Positions 1 through 8,405 of a DNA stretch of 64,000 nt are shown here, piece after piece. This DNA is from Pseudomonas viridiflava (GTDB lineage Bacteria; Pseudomonadota; Gammaproteobacteria; Pseudomonadales; Pseudomonadaceae): positions 1 through 64,000 of the forward strand of contig NZ_UTBZ01000169.1 in assembly GCF_900580865.1 (NCBI RefSeq), written 5' to 3'. Both the position numbers and the translations under genes were made by a program. The notes beneath the pieces were generated by a model. The model ran no database searches and was not told the DNA's origin. It saw only the letters and a program-made list of their open reading frames with translations. Numbering within the stretch: position 1 is the stretch's first letter; each line of letters opens with the position of its first letter.

Positions 1-25
1 CCGACATGTACGCTGGTGTTGCCAT
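1..25 (-). CDS. hcp: Hcp, type VI secretion tube protein (first codons only)
   Basis: Only the first eight codons lie in the window. They are read on the minus strand from the ATG ending at 25 and give MATPAYMS, the conserved start of Pseudomonas Hcp proteins. An AAGGAG ribosome-binding site at 34-39 sits eight bases upstream of the ATG. Hcp forms hexameric rings that stack into the inner tube of the type VI secretion system and are expelled with the VgrG/PAAR tip. Length and any fused effector cannot be seen. The link to type VI secretion is strengthened by vgrG and a DUF4280 gene at the other end of the window. Confidence 0.75.
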
Positions 26-95
26 GGGGTGCTCTCCTTGCGGAATAATTTAAGGTGCCCGGGAGGCGAAATCGCCCGGTGGGTGCCTGACTGTT

Positions 96-112
96 ATCAA
101 GTAGCGTGCCAA
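96..112 (-). promoter_or_regulatory. Candidate sigma-54 promoter of hcp
   Basis: Read on the minus strand, this is TTGGCACGCTACTTGAT. It has the sigma-54 GG at -24, the usual ten-base spacing, and GA where the consensus has GC at -12. Transcription would start near 86, leaving a leader of about 60 bases before the hcp ATG. Sigma-54 control of hcp genes is known in several Pseudomonas. The one mismatch at -12 is the weak point. Confidence 0.55.
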
Positions 113-193
113 CAATTGTGCGGGCCATGCGGGCCGGGGTGTTTGTCAGATTTTTCAGGCGCTTGTGCGAAATAAAGCGGCCAACCAAAGCGA

Positions 194-239
194 AAGTGCG
201 CAAGAAGTTGCGCAGTACTGCGCAACTTCTTGCGCACTT
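194..239. promoter_or_regulatory. 46-bp perfect palindrome made of two 18-bp dyads, possible enhancer site
   Basis: Positions 194-216 and 217-239 are exact reverse complements. Each half carries the dyad TGCGCAA-N4-TTGCGCA (197-214 and 219-236), and the dyad centres are 22 bp apart, about two helical turns. The near dyad begins about 87 bp upstream of the -24 element of the candidate hcp promoter. That is the usual place for the upstream activating sites of sigma-54 activators. Confidence 0.5.
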
Positions 240-300
240 GGCTGCAGGCCTTGTACGACGTGGCTCCCAGCGGTTTTATCAGGCTTTTTTGCAAAACAAG

Positions 301-318
301 TGCGCAACTTCTTGCGCA
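301..318. promoter_or_regulatory. Third copy of the TGCGCAA-N4-TTGCGCA dyad
   Basis: This is TGCGCAACTTCTTGCGCA, identical to the copy at 219-236 and lying 82 bp further from hcp. The neighbouring bases AAG before and C after are also shared with the copy in the palindrome. It supports a real protein-binding site rather than a chance palindrome. Confidence 0.5.
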
Positions 319-372
319 CAATGGCCACGCGCCATCATTTGGTCGAGGCGGCTGCTTCAAGATTTTCAGATC

Positions 373-450
373 AAAAGATCGCAGCCTTCGGCAGCTCCTA
401 CATTTGGAATGTATTTTTCCTGTAGGAGCTGCCGAAGGCTGCGATCTTTT
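373..450. repeat. Inverted pair of REP sequences (type A)
   Basis: Arms at 373-401 and 422-450 are inverted copies of the 29-base REP that starts GTAGGAGCTGCCGAAGGCTG, with a 20-bp loop. It lies just past the hglS stop. The same family recurs at seven other places in the window and flanks a RAYT gene at 39570..40028. Confidence 0.9.
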
Positions 451-456
451 CGGCCG

Positions 457-1833
457 TTACCGGGAAAGTGTGGACAGACAATCATCAATCGAACGCTGCT
501 GCGTCGCCGCATACAAGCCCAATTCATCAATGGTTGCGCGCCCGAGCGCCTGCTCGAAGGCCTGTCGATTGGAATGCTCGCCATAATGCGCCTGCGCCGC
601 ATCGCCAAGGTTCGACTGAAAAATCCCCGCTGCACTCACCGGCAGGAAATCTTCGTACACCAACGGCTGCGCTTTCACATAACCATCGCGCAACAAGTCC
701 TCCAGAGACGACTGCCCAAGCCCTAAAGCAGCGAGACCTTTTTCCGTGGCGAAATAGCGAAAGTACGCCAACCCTTGTTCACGCATGCCTTCGACACTGT
801 CAGGAAATTCGCCAAAGTGCTGAGCCATCAGCGCGTTGTAGCGTGCGGCGTTGGCTTCGTTGGGGAAGTCGCCGAGTTCATCGCGTGCGGCATTCAACAA
901 GCGGTCATACAGGGCTCGGCCTTTGGGTGTAAGTGCCGCGCCGCGCTGTTCGATTTCGCCGAAACGCGCGCTGTGACTGCCACGCTGGTTCTGATCGGTG
1001 AAGGCGATCGGCTCGTCCAGTGCCTTGAAACTGGTTTGGCGCAAGAGGATCGGGCATTGCCTGCGCGGCGGGCCTTCGATGACCGCTTTCGGGGTGATGC
1101 CATGGGCTGGCATTTGCTCCTGCACGCGGTCGATGTCCAGCGTGCGCGGCGTCAGGTGATTGATGTGCGGGCCTTTGAACGCGACCACATCGGCGATCAA
1201 GCGATGTTGGGCGCTCAAGGTCTGGTATTGCGCGGCAGTAACCGTGGCGCTGTGATGCCAGCGAAAGGTTTCCAATGCCTGTAGGACGAATGCCTCCGCC
1301 TCGCTTTCATTCAGTCCGCCCGCGGTTTCAGCCTGCGCGATCAGGCGTAATGCTTCAGCGGTAAAGATCGAACGCTGGGCCAGCACGGATTCGGCAAAGG
1401 CGCGCAGTTGCGCATCCTCAATCAACTCCAGGCGCAACAACGACGTGAACACCCGAAACGGGCTGACTTGCAGCGCCTCCTCATGCACCGCGCGAAAAGC
1501 CGTGGAATGCACCGGTACGCCCGCCGGGGTCAGGTCGTAATAACCCACCGGCTGCATGCCCATCACCGCAAACAGGCGGGCGAGGGTGGCTAGTTCGGTG
1601 GCGGTGCCGACGCGAATGGCGCCATGGCGCTCCATGTCCAACCGTTGGATTTCACCGGTGCTGTCGAGCTGCCGGGCGATGTCCGGTTGACGCGCAAGCA
1701 CTTCGCGGTTGGTCTGTTCCACCAACTCCATCAGCGCGCCATACAACGGCACTTCTTCGCGGTACATGTCGGACATCGCTTTGGAGAAGCGTTGGCGGAT
1801 CAGGTCGGGGCTGACGAACGGCTGCACGGTCAT
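457..1833 (-). CDS. hglS: 2-oxoadipate dioxygenase/decarboxylase
   Basis: 458 residues of the DUF1338/HglS family. In P. putida this iron enzyme turns 2-oxoadipate into D-2-hydroxyglutarate in D-lysine catabolism. Counting from the ATG at 1833, the residues match the known active site: His70 and Arg74 in MERHGAIR, a later His in GPHINHLTPR, and a Glu in the FGEIEQRG segment. I chose this ATG because AGGAA lies upstream at normal spacing; the longer in-frame reading to 1902 lacks similarity. It lies 88 bp downstream of glcF on the same strand and may be co-transcribed with the glc genes. Confidence 0.88.
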   Translation of the reverse strand: MTVQPFVSPDLIRQRFSKAMSDMYREEVPLYGALMELVEQTNREVLARQPDIARQLDSTGEIQRLDMERHGAIRVGTATELATLARLFAVMGMQPVGYYDLTPAGVPVHSTAFRAVHEEALQVSPFRVFTSLLRLELIEDAQLRAFAESVLAQRSIFTAEALRLIAQAETAGGLNESEAEAFVLQALETFRWHHSATVTAAQYQTLSAQHRLIADVVAFKGPHINHLTPRTLDIDRVQEQMPAHGITPKAVIEGPPRRQCPILLRQTSFKALDEPIAFTDQNQRGSHSARFGEIEQRGAALTPKGRALYDRLLNAARDELGDFPNEANAARYNALMAQHFGEFPDSVEGMREQGLAYFRYFATEKGLAALGLGQSSLEDLLRDGYVKAQPLVYEDFLPVSAAGIFQSNLGDAAQAHYGEHSNRQAFEQALGRATIDELGLYAATQQRSIDDCLSTLSR

Positions 1834-1921
1834 GAAAAAAATTCCTGCCACGGTCACGGAATGGATGAGGGAAAAGATCGCAGCCTTCTCGCACGCGGGC
1901 AAACGAAGAATCCTACGAACT

Positions 1922-3142
1922 TCATTCTGCCAACGACTGATCCACCAGTTCGATCCAGTGCATCACCCGCGTGCGCCCGGCGCTGGCCAGATGGCTCTGA
2001 CAGCCGACGTTGGAAGTGACAATCAGCTCAGGTCGGCCGCTCTCCAGTGCATTGAGGCGGCTGTCGCGCAGTTGCCGGGCCAGCACCGGTTGTGTCAACG
2101 AATACGTACCCGCCGAGCCGCAGCACAAATGGCCGTCGGGCACGGCGGTGAGATTGAAACCCAGGCGCGTCAGCACGGCTTCCACCGCGCCGCCCAGTTT
2201 TAACGCGTGCTGCAAAGTGCACGGGCAATGCACGGCAATCCGCCGTTCAGTGGCGGCGCAGATCTGTTCGAGCGGTTCCTGCGCGAGTATCTGCACCAGA
2301 TCCAGCGTCCGCTCGCTGATTTCCCGGGCCTTGGCCGCATACAGCGGATCGTCTGCCAGCAAATGCCCGTAATCCTTGATGAACGCGCCGCAACCGCTGG
2401 CGGTCTGCACAATCGCTTCGGCACCGTTTTGCAGGTGCGGCCACCAGGCATCGATGTTCTGCCGGGCGCGGTCGAGGCCTTTGGCTTGCGCGTCGAGGTG
2501 ATAGTCCAGCGCACCGCAACAACCGGCCTCGGCCACCGGGGTGACACTGATACCCAGGCGATCCAGCACCCGCGCTGTGGCGTCATTGGTATTTGGCGAT
2601 AACCCCGGTTGTACGCAGCCCTCCAGCAACAACACGCGACGAACATGCCGAGGGGCAGGGCGCGAGCCGTTAACCGGCAAGTGCTGCGGAAGTTTGCTTT
2701 CAAGTAAACGCGGCAACAGCGGCCGAAAAGTCGTGCCCACGCGTAGCAAGCCTTTGAACAACCCTGGATTCGGCGCCAATGCGCGCAAACCCTCGCGCAA
2801 CAGGCGTTGCGCCGCCGGACGTGGCACCGCGTGATCGACCACCGCGCGGCCAATGTCGAGCAGGTTGTGATAGTCGACACCGGACGGGCAGGTGGTTTCG
2901 CAGTTACGGCAAGACAGGCAGCGATCCAGATGCAGTTGCGTCTGCGCCGTCGCGGGTGCGCCCTCGAGCACTTGCTTGATCAGGTAGATGCGCCCGCGCG
3001 GGCCATCGAGTTCATCGCCGAGCAACTGATAGGTCGGGCAGGTCGCGTTGCAAAAGCCGCAATGCACGCAGGTGCGCAGAATCTTTTCCGCCTCGGCGGC
3101 GCGGGGCAGTTGTCGCGATTGTTCGCTGAGGGTGGTTTGCAT
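1922..3142 (-). CDS. glcF: Glycolate oxidase iron-sulfur subunit
   Basis: 406 residues, the usual length. Two ferredoxin-type [4Fe-4S] motifs are visible: Cys25, 28, 31, 35 and Cys75, 78, 81, 85, each ending CP. Two CCG segments follow (AEAGCCGALD and GHLCCGSAG), typical of the heterodisulfide-reductase-like domain. The subunit passes electrons from the GlcD/GlcE flavins to the membrane respiratory chain during glycolate oxidation to glyoxylate. The ATG at 3142 lies two bases after the glcE stop, so the genes are tightly coupled. A longer in-frame extension upstream is out of phase with glcE and is rejected. Confidence 0.93.
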   Translation of the reverse strand: MQTTLSEQSRQLPRAAEAEKILRTCVHCGFCNATCPTYQLLGDELDGPRGRIYLIKQVLEGAPATAQTQLHLDRCLSCRNCETTCPSGVDYHNLLDIGRAVVDHAVPRPAAQRLLREGLRALAPNPGLFKGLLRVGTTFRPLLPRLLESKLPQHLPVNGSRPAPRHVRRVLLLEGCVQPGLSPNTNDATARVLDRLGISVTPVAEAGCCGALDYHLDAQAKGLDRARQNIDAWWPHLQNGAEAIVQTASGCGAFIKDYGHLLADDPLYAAKAREISERTLDLVQILAQEPLEQICAATERRIAVHCPCTLQHALKLGGAVEAVLTRLGFNLTAVPDGHLCCGSAGTYSLTQPVLARQLRDSRLNALESGRPELIVTSNVGCQSHLASAGRTRVMHWIELVDQSLAE

Positions 3143-3144
3143 GG

Positions 3145-4194
3145 CTAGAACTCCGCGTACATGCGCCCGGGGTTGAACAGCCCTTGCGGGTCGAGTTGCG
3201 CCTTGAGTTGCCGGTGATAACGCAGCAGTGTCCAGGCCAGCGGCTGGAATGGCGAAGAGCTGGCGCCGTGGGTGAAGCAGGTGGCATGGCCGCCGAGTTC
3301 CTGAGCGAGAATATGAATGTGCGCCGCGTCGGATTTCAGCCAGCGTTGTGCCCCGGCCCAGTCGATCAATTGCTCGCCAGGCAGATCCAGTGGCCCGAGA
3401 TTGTTCGGCAACGCCAAGCGCCACAGCGGCAGACCTTCGTTGAAAAAACTTAGACGCTGCTCATTCAGATCCCGCCAAAACCCTGAATCCAGCGGCTCAC
3501 CACCGAGTCGTTGATGCGCCGCCGTCACCGAGCCTTCGCCGCCCTCGAGACGCAAATACAGGCTCTGGCCATCGTGACACGCGGCGCTGATTGGTAACGG
3601 TTGCTGGCCCCATTCGGCAAGCTTGGCCAGTGCCCGCGCGCAGTCCATGTCGAGGCGAATGCTCAGGCACTGGCGCGGTTTTGGCAGGACTTTCAGCGAG
3701 ACCTCGGTGAGCACGCCGAGGCAGCCATAACTGCCGGCCATCAGCCGCGACAGGTCATAGCCGGCGACGTTTTTCATCACTTCGCCGCCGAAACGCAGGT
3801 GCTGCCCAAGGCCAGTGATCACCCGCGTGCCGAGGACGAAGTCGCGCACCGAGCCAGACCACGGCCGCCGAGGCCCGGACAGACCCGTGGCGATCATGCC
3901 GCCGACAGTGGCGCCTTCACCGAATGCTGGCGGTTCGCACGGCAACATCTGTCCGGCAGCATCCAGCGCCGCCAGCAGTTCGGACAGCGGCGTGCCGGCG
4001 CGCGCCGTGACCACCAGTTCGGTCGGCTCGTAACGGACGATGCCGCAGTGGGCGCGGGTGTCGAGCACTTCGCCGGCGACCTCGCGGCCGAGGAACGCTT
4101 TGCTGTTGCCACCCTGAATTTTCAGTGGCGTGGCATTGGCCCGGGCCTCGTTGACCTGATCGAGCAGAGCGCTGGCGGCGTCGACGTCAGCCAT
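3145..4194 (-). CDS. glcE: Glycolate oxidase FAD-binding subunit GlcE
   Basis: 349 residues with the FAD_binding_4 fold. GGNSKAFLG near residue 30 and GATVGGMIATGLSG near 95-110 are the flavin-binding loops. It is the shorter FAD subunit and lacks the long C-terminal substrate domain of GlcD. Its ATG at 4194 overlaps the glcD stop by one base (TGATG), and its TAG stop is two bases before the glcF ATG. The three subunits are therefore made from one message. Confidence 0.93.
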   Translation of the reverse strand: MADVDAASALLDQVNEARANATPLKIQGGNSKAFLGREVAGEVLDTRAHCGIVRYEPTELVVTARAGTPLSELLAALDAAGQMLPCEPPAFGEGATVGGMIATGLSGPRRPWSGSVRDFVLGTRVITGLGQHLRFGGEVMKNVAGYDLSRLMAGSYGCLGVLTEVSLKVLPKPRQCLSIRLDMDCARALAKLAEWGQQPLPISAACHDGQSLYLRLEGGEGSVTAAHQRLGGEPLDSGFWRDLNEQRLSFFNEGLPLWRLALPNNLGPLDLPGEQLIDWAGAQRWLKSDAAHIHILAQELGGHATCFTHGASSSPFQPLAWTLLRYHRQLKAQLDPQGLFNPGRMYAEF

Positions 4195-5693
4195 CAGAAG
4201 CGCTCCAGTTCCGGGAATGGCAGTTGCCCGGCGTGAATGTGCATCGCGCCGAATTCGGCGCAGCGGTGCAGGGTCGGAATGTTCTTGCCGGGGTTGAGCA
4301 GGCCTTGTGGGTCGAACGCGGCTTTTACTGCATGGAACAGGCTTAGCTCGTCGTTGTTGAACTGCGCGCACATCTGGTTGATTTTCTCGCGGCCGACGCC
4401 GTGTTCGCCGGTGATGCTGCCGCCGACCTGCACGCACAGTTCGAGGATCTTGCCGCCCAAGGCTTCGGCGCGGTGCAGTTCGCCGGGTTGATTAGCGTCG
4501 AACAGAATCAGCGGGTGCATATTGCCGTCGCCAGCATGGAACACGTTGGCCACGCGCAAACCGTATTCTTCACTGAGGCGGGCGATGCCTTGCAGGACTC
4601 CGGGTAATTCGCGGCGCGGGATGGTGCCGTCCATGCAGTAGTAATCGGGCGACAAACGTCCGATGGCCGGGAAAGCATTTTTGCGCCCGGCCCAGAACCG
4701 CACGCGTTCGGCTTCGTCGCGGGCCTGACGCACTTCGGTGGCGCCGGCCTCGGTCATGACCTCGCGCACCCGCTGGCAATCGTCGTGAACATCGGCTTCG
4801 ACGCCATCGAGTTCGCACAGCAGGATCGCCTCGGCGTCGACCGGGTAACCGGCGTGGATGAAATCTTCAGCGGCGCGAATGGCGAGGTTGTCCATCATCT
4901 CCAGGCCGCCGGGAATGATCCCCGCCGCGATGATTTCGGCGACCGCGCGGCCAGCCTTTTCCACGGAATCGAAACTGGCCAGCAGGACTTTCGCGACTTG
5001 CGGTTTGGGCAGCAGTTTGACCGTGACTTCGGTGATGATCCCCAGCAGTCCTTCGGAGCCGGTGAACAACGCGAGCAAATCGAAACCCGCTGAATCGAGG
5101 GCATCCGAACCGAGGGTCAGGCGTTCGCCTTCGATGGTCAGCACTTCTATTTTCAGCAGGTTGTGCACGGTCAGGCCGTACTTGAGGCAATGCACGCCGC
5201 CGGCGTTTTCCGCGACGTTGCCGCCGATCGAGCAAGCGATTTGCGAGGATGGATCCGGCGCGTAATACAGGCCGAACGGCGCCGCTGCCTGGGAGATCGC
5301 CAGATTGCGCACTCCCGGTTGAACCCGCGCAGTACGGGCTGCGGGGTCGATGTGCAGGATATTGTTGAAGCGCGCCATCACCAGCAGCAGGCCCTGTTCC
5401 AGCGGCAAGGCGCCGCCGGACAACCCGGTGCCGGCACCACGGGCCACCACCGGGACGTTCTTCTGATGGCAGAGTTTGAGCAGGGTTTGCACTTGCTCGA
5501 GTCGACGGGGCAGGGCGACCAGCATCGGCGTGGTGCGGTAGGCAGAGAGGCCATCGCATTCGTAGGGTTTGAGTTCTTCGTCTCGCCACAAGATGTCGAG
5601 GTCAGGCAGCGCGTGCTGCAGGGCCTTGAGAAATTCGGCTTTGTTCACCTGCGGCAGCGGGCCGTCGAGGCGTTCGTCATAAAGAATATTCAT
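4194..5693 (-). CDS. glcD: Glycolate oxidase catalytic subunit GlcD
   Basis: 499 residues, matching E. coli GlcD in length. The N-terminal FAD domain shows GAGTGLSGGALPL and SIGGNVAENAGG. The C-terminal FAD-oxidase domain shows HAGDGNMHPL and GSITGEHGVG. It oxidises glycolate or related 2-hydroxyacids. It is the first gene of glcDEF. The usual neighbours glcC (GntR regulator) and glcG are not adjacent; a REP pair and an unrelated hydrolase gene lie upstream. A GAGGTG ribosome-binding site precedes the ATG at 5693. Confidence 0.93.
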   Translation of the reverse strand: MNILYDERLDGPLPQVNKAEFLKALQHALPDLDILWRDEELKPYECDGLSAYRTTPMLVALPRRLEQVQTLLKLCHQKNVPVVARGAGTGLSGGALPLEQGLLLVMARFNNILHIDPAARTARVQPGVRNLAISQAAAPFGLYYAPDPSSQIACSIGGNVAENAGGVHCLKYGLTVHNLLKIEVLTIEGERLTLGSDALDSAGFDLLALFTGSEGLLGIITEVTVKLLPKPQVAKVLLASFDSVEKAGRAVAEIIAAGIIPGGLEMMDNLAIRAAEDFIHAGYPVDAEAILLCELDGVEADVHDDCQRVREVMTEAGATEVRQARDEAERVRFWAGRKNAFPAIGRLSPDYYCMDGTIPRRELPGVLQGIARLSEEYGLRVANVFHAGDGNMHPLILFDANQPGELHRAEALGGKILELCVQVGGSITGEHGVGREKINQMCAQFNNDELSLFHAVKAAFDPQGLLNPGKNIPTLHRCAEFGAMHIHAGQLPFPELERF

Positions 5694-5717
5694 CTACACC
5701 TCAGACCTCGTCACCTT

Positions 5718-5808
5718 GTAGGAGCTGTCGAGTGAAACGAGGCTGCGATCTTTTGATCTTGTTTTTTACAAGCAGAATCAAAAGATCGCAGCCTTCGGCA
5801 GCTCCTAC
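5718..5808. repeat. Inverted REP pair (type A, one divergent arm)
   Basis: The right arm (5780-5808) is a standard REP. The left arm (5718-5754) has the variant core GAGCTGTCGAGTGAAACGAG in place of GCCGAAGGC, giving a longer stem-loop. The same variant occurs at 53234. It fills the gap between the hydrolase gene and glcD. Confidence 0.85.
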
Positions 5809-5825
5809 ACAGGATGTGTTGAGTG

Positions 5826-6752
5826 TCATTTCTGGCTTCCGAGGAATTCCCGATACAGGCGCGCAGTATTCCCCGGCTGTTCAACCATCGGCATGTGCCC
5901 GACGTGATCCCAGACATCCACGCGCAAATTAGCGATGCCCTTGCTCCACACCGGCACGCTGCTGACGTCGATCAGCCGATCCTTGCGCCCCCAGAGCAAC
6001 AGCGCCGGGCATTTGATGTCGGGCAGTTTCGGCTCCATCGGCGGGCTGGCGCGAAAATCGCGGAAGATCTCTTCCAGTTCATCGCGTTGTTGTTCGTAGC
6101 GCTGGGCGATGGCGTCCAGCACCAGGTTCGGCACCCACGGTGGCGACTCCATGGTCATCGCGTAAAACTGGCGAAACTCTTCCCGGGAGTTGATCAGAAA
6201 CGGGTTATGCCCGCGCGCCAGATGCCGCTCCATGTCGCTGACCTCGGGCGCGGTGACGCCTGCCGGATCGATCAGCGCCACCGAAGCTATGCGATCCGGG
6301 TAAGTCGCCGCCAGCCACGCCGCGATGTAGCCGCCCATCGAGTTGCCGATCACATGGACTTTCTCCACGCCGCAAACGTCGAGCAACTGGATCATGCGTT
6401 TGGCTTGCAGCGGAATGTCGTAGCCGCCGCCAGCCTTGAAGCCGGTTTCACCGTGGCCGGCGAGGTCCGGGATGATCACCCGATACTGGCGCACGAAGTG
6501 CCGGGAAAAGCGCAGCCACAGGTTCTTCTCGGCGCTGTAGCCATGCAGCATCAGAATCGCGCTGGCCGCCTCGTACGGCCCTCCTTGCCAGGTCGAGACG
6601 CTCATCTCGGCGATCGGCACTTCGATCTTGTGCAATTTGTACAACTTGGCCTCGATGGCCATGTTCAAGTCGTACAGCCAATGGCCGACCGCCGGATAAC
6701 TCAACCAGCTCCAGGCTACGAAAACCGCGAGGGCGACAAACAGCAAAAGCAT
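5826..6752 (-). CDS. Membrane-anchored alpha/beta hydrolase
   Basis: 308 residues. A hydrophobic N-terminal segment (about residues 2-20) looks like an uncleaved anchor. The rest is an alpha/beta-hydrolase: nucleophile Ser138 in GNSMGG, acid Asp in LLLWGRKDRL, and His in the final DHVGHMPMVEQP. It resembles the lipase/phospholipase A group that includes P. aeruginosa PlaF. The gene starts 21 bp after the stop of the monooxygenase gene upstream, so the two are probably one operon; a hydrolase acting on the ester made by a Baeyer-Villiger enzyme would fit. Substrate unknown. Confidence 0.75.
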   Translation of the reverse strand: MLLLFVALAVFVAWSWLSYPAVGHWLYDLNMAIEAKLYKLHKIEVPIAEMSVSTWQGGPYEAASAILMLHGYSAEKNLWLRFSRHFVRQYRVIIPDLAGHGETGFKAGGGYDIPLQAKRMIQLLDVCGVEKVHVIGNSMGGYIAAWLAATYPDRIASVALIDPAGVTAPEVSDMERHLARGHNPFLINSREEFRQFYAMTMESPPWVPNLVLDAIAQRYEQQRDELEEIFRDFRASPPMEPKLPDIKCPALLLWGRKDRLIDVSSVPVWSKGIANLRVDVWDHVGHMPMVEQPGNTARLYREFLGSQK

Positions 6753-6773
6753 CGACGTCTTCCTTTTACGTGT

Positions 6774-8228
6774 TCAGGACAGAATGTGGTCGGCCGGTTT
6801 CAGCGCTCGGGTCAAGCGGTGATAGCTGAAACTGAAGCCGGGAAACATCGCGATCACATGACCGCTCTTGCTTTGATACCAACTGTGGCAGCCGCCGGAC
6901 TTCCAGACCGTGCGCTGCATTTCCCGATGAATCATCTCAGTGTAGGTACGTTCCGCTTCGGGGCGCACTTCGATGCTGCGCAGGCCTTTGGCCTGCACGG
7001 TGCGGATGCAGTCGAGGATGTAGTTCATCTGCGACTCGATGATGAACAGCGCCGAGGTGTGGCCGATGCCGGTGTTGGGGCCGGTGACGATAAACAGGTT
7101 TGGAAAGTCTGGCAGGCTGGTGCCCAGATAGGCGCGCGGGTATTGCGCCCAGACATCTCTGAGTTGCACGGCGTTTTTTCCGCTGACCGGGTAGGAAATC
7201 ACCCCGTCGGTGGCGTCGTAACCGGTCGACCAGACGATCAGGTCAACATCGATGTGTTGGCCGTCCTGAGTGTTGATGCCAGTTTCATCGATGGAAGCGA
7301 TGCCTTGCTCGCGGGTATGCAAGGTGACGTTGGCGCGACTCAGCGCCGGATAATAGGTGCTGGAAACCAGCACCCGTTTGCAGCCGATGGTGAAGTCCGG
7401 GGTGAGTTTTTCTTGCAGCAGCGGGTCCGGCACCTGGCGTTTGAGAAAACGCAGGGCGTGCTGCTGGACCATGTGAATCGCTGCTTTCGAATATTTGAAC
7501 GCGATGACCCGGGTTTCGAATTGCCAGTAAATCAGCCAGCGCAACAGTTTGTAAGCGGGTTTGACGCCGAGCAGCCAGCGTTGCAGCGGCCCGAACTGCC
7601 GATCGGCGCGGGGCAGCACCCAGTGTGGCGTGCGCTGAAACACGTGCAGGTGATCGACTTGCGGTGCAATCGCCGGAATCACCTGCACCGCACTGGCACC
7701 GCTGCCGACAATCGCCACGCGTTTAGCGCGGTAGTCGTAGCTGTGATCCCAGTTGTTCGTATGAAAAGTCTTGCCTTGAAAGCGATCCTGGCCGGGAAAG
7801 TGTGGGGTGACCGGTTGGCTCAATGGTCCGGTGGCATTGATCAGGAACTGCGCATAAAAGGTGCCTTTGCTGGCGGTGTGCACGGCCCAGCGTTTTTCCG
7901 TGTCTTCCCACTCGACGCGCTCGACATTGGCCTCCAGCTCCACGCGTTCGCGCAAACCGAACTGCTCGATCACATGCTCGGTGTAGCGGTGCAATTCGGC
8001 CTGTCCGGCGAACATCTGCGACCAGCGGTACGGCGCGAACGATAGCGAATACAGTGGCGACGGCACGTCCACCGCCGCGCCGGGGTAGGTGTTCTGGCAC
8101 CAGGTGCCGCCAAAGAAGTCCCGTCGCTCCAGCAGGCGAAAATCGTCGATCCCGACCTTGAGCAGGTTGACCGCAGCACATTGACCGCCAAAACCGCTGC
8201 CGATGATCAACACTTTATAGGTGTGCAT
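6774..8228 (-). CDS. Baeyer-Villiger-type flavin monooxygenase
   Basis: 484 residues. The FAD Rossmann motif GSGFGG is at residues 10-15. The Baeyer-Villiger fingerprint FxGxxxHxxxW(P/D) is present as FQGKTFHTNNWD at 150-161. The NADPH Rossmann motif GSGASA is at 175-180. Such enzymes insert oxygen next to a ketone to give an ester, or oxidise N or S. It is the first gene of a two-gene unit with the hydrolase downstream and is divergent from a diguanylate cyclase gene. Which ketone it uses cannot be told. Confidence 0.85.
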   Translation of the reverse strand: MHTYKVLIIGSGFGGQCAAVNLLKVGIDDFRLLERRDFFGGTWCQNTYPGAAVDVPSPLYSLSFAPYRWSQMFAGQAELHRYTEHVIEQFGLRERVELEANVERVEWEDTEKRWAVHTASKGTFYAQFLINATGPLSQPVTPHFPGQDRFQGKTFHTNNWDHSYDYRAKRVAIVGSGASAVQVIPAIAPQVDHLHVFQRTPHWVLPRADRQFGPLQRWLLGVKPAYKLLRWLIYWQFETRVIAFKYSKAAIHMVQQHALRFLKRQVPDPLLQEKLTPDFTIGCKRVLVSSTYYPALSRANVTLHTREQGIASIDETGINTQDGQHIDVDLIVWSTGYDATDGVISYPVSGKNAVQLRDVWAQYPRAYLGTSLPDFPNLFIVTGPNTGIGHTSALFIIESQMNYILDCIRTVQAKGLRSIEVRPEAERTYTEMIHREMQRTVWKSGGCHSWYQSKSGHVIAMFPGFSFSYHRLTRALKPADHILS

Positions 8229-8405
8229 GGGCCTCCTTCTTATAGTTGTTTTTCCATTTTGCTCCTTTCATGTATAGCCAAATATTTGCACTGTGCGCGA
8301 CCCTGATGTCGCGCTATTCAGCCCGCTGGCCGGTGATGGCTATTTAACGTCGCCCTGTTAGACTTCCAGCACATCCGTCCTGCGGTGTGCGTGATCGAGG
8401 TCCTT

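Noticed and set aside
5823..8045. Open frame of 740 codons on the plus strand
   Set aside because: It is antisense to the hydrolase and monooxygenase genes, both of which have clear motifs. Long shadow frames are expected in high-GC DNA.
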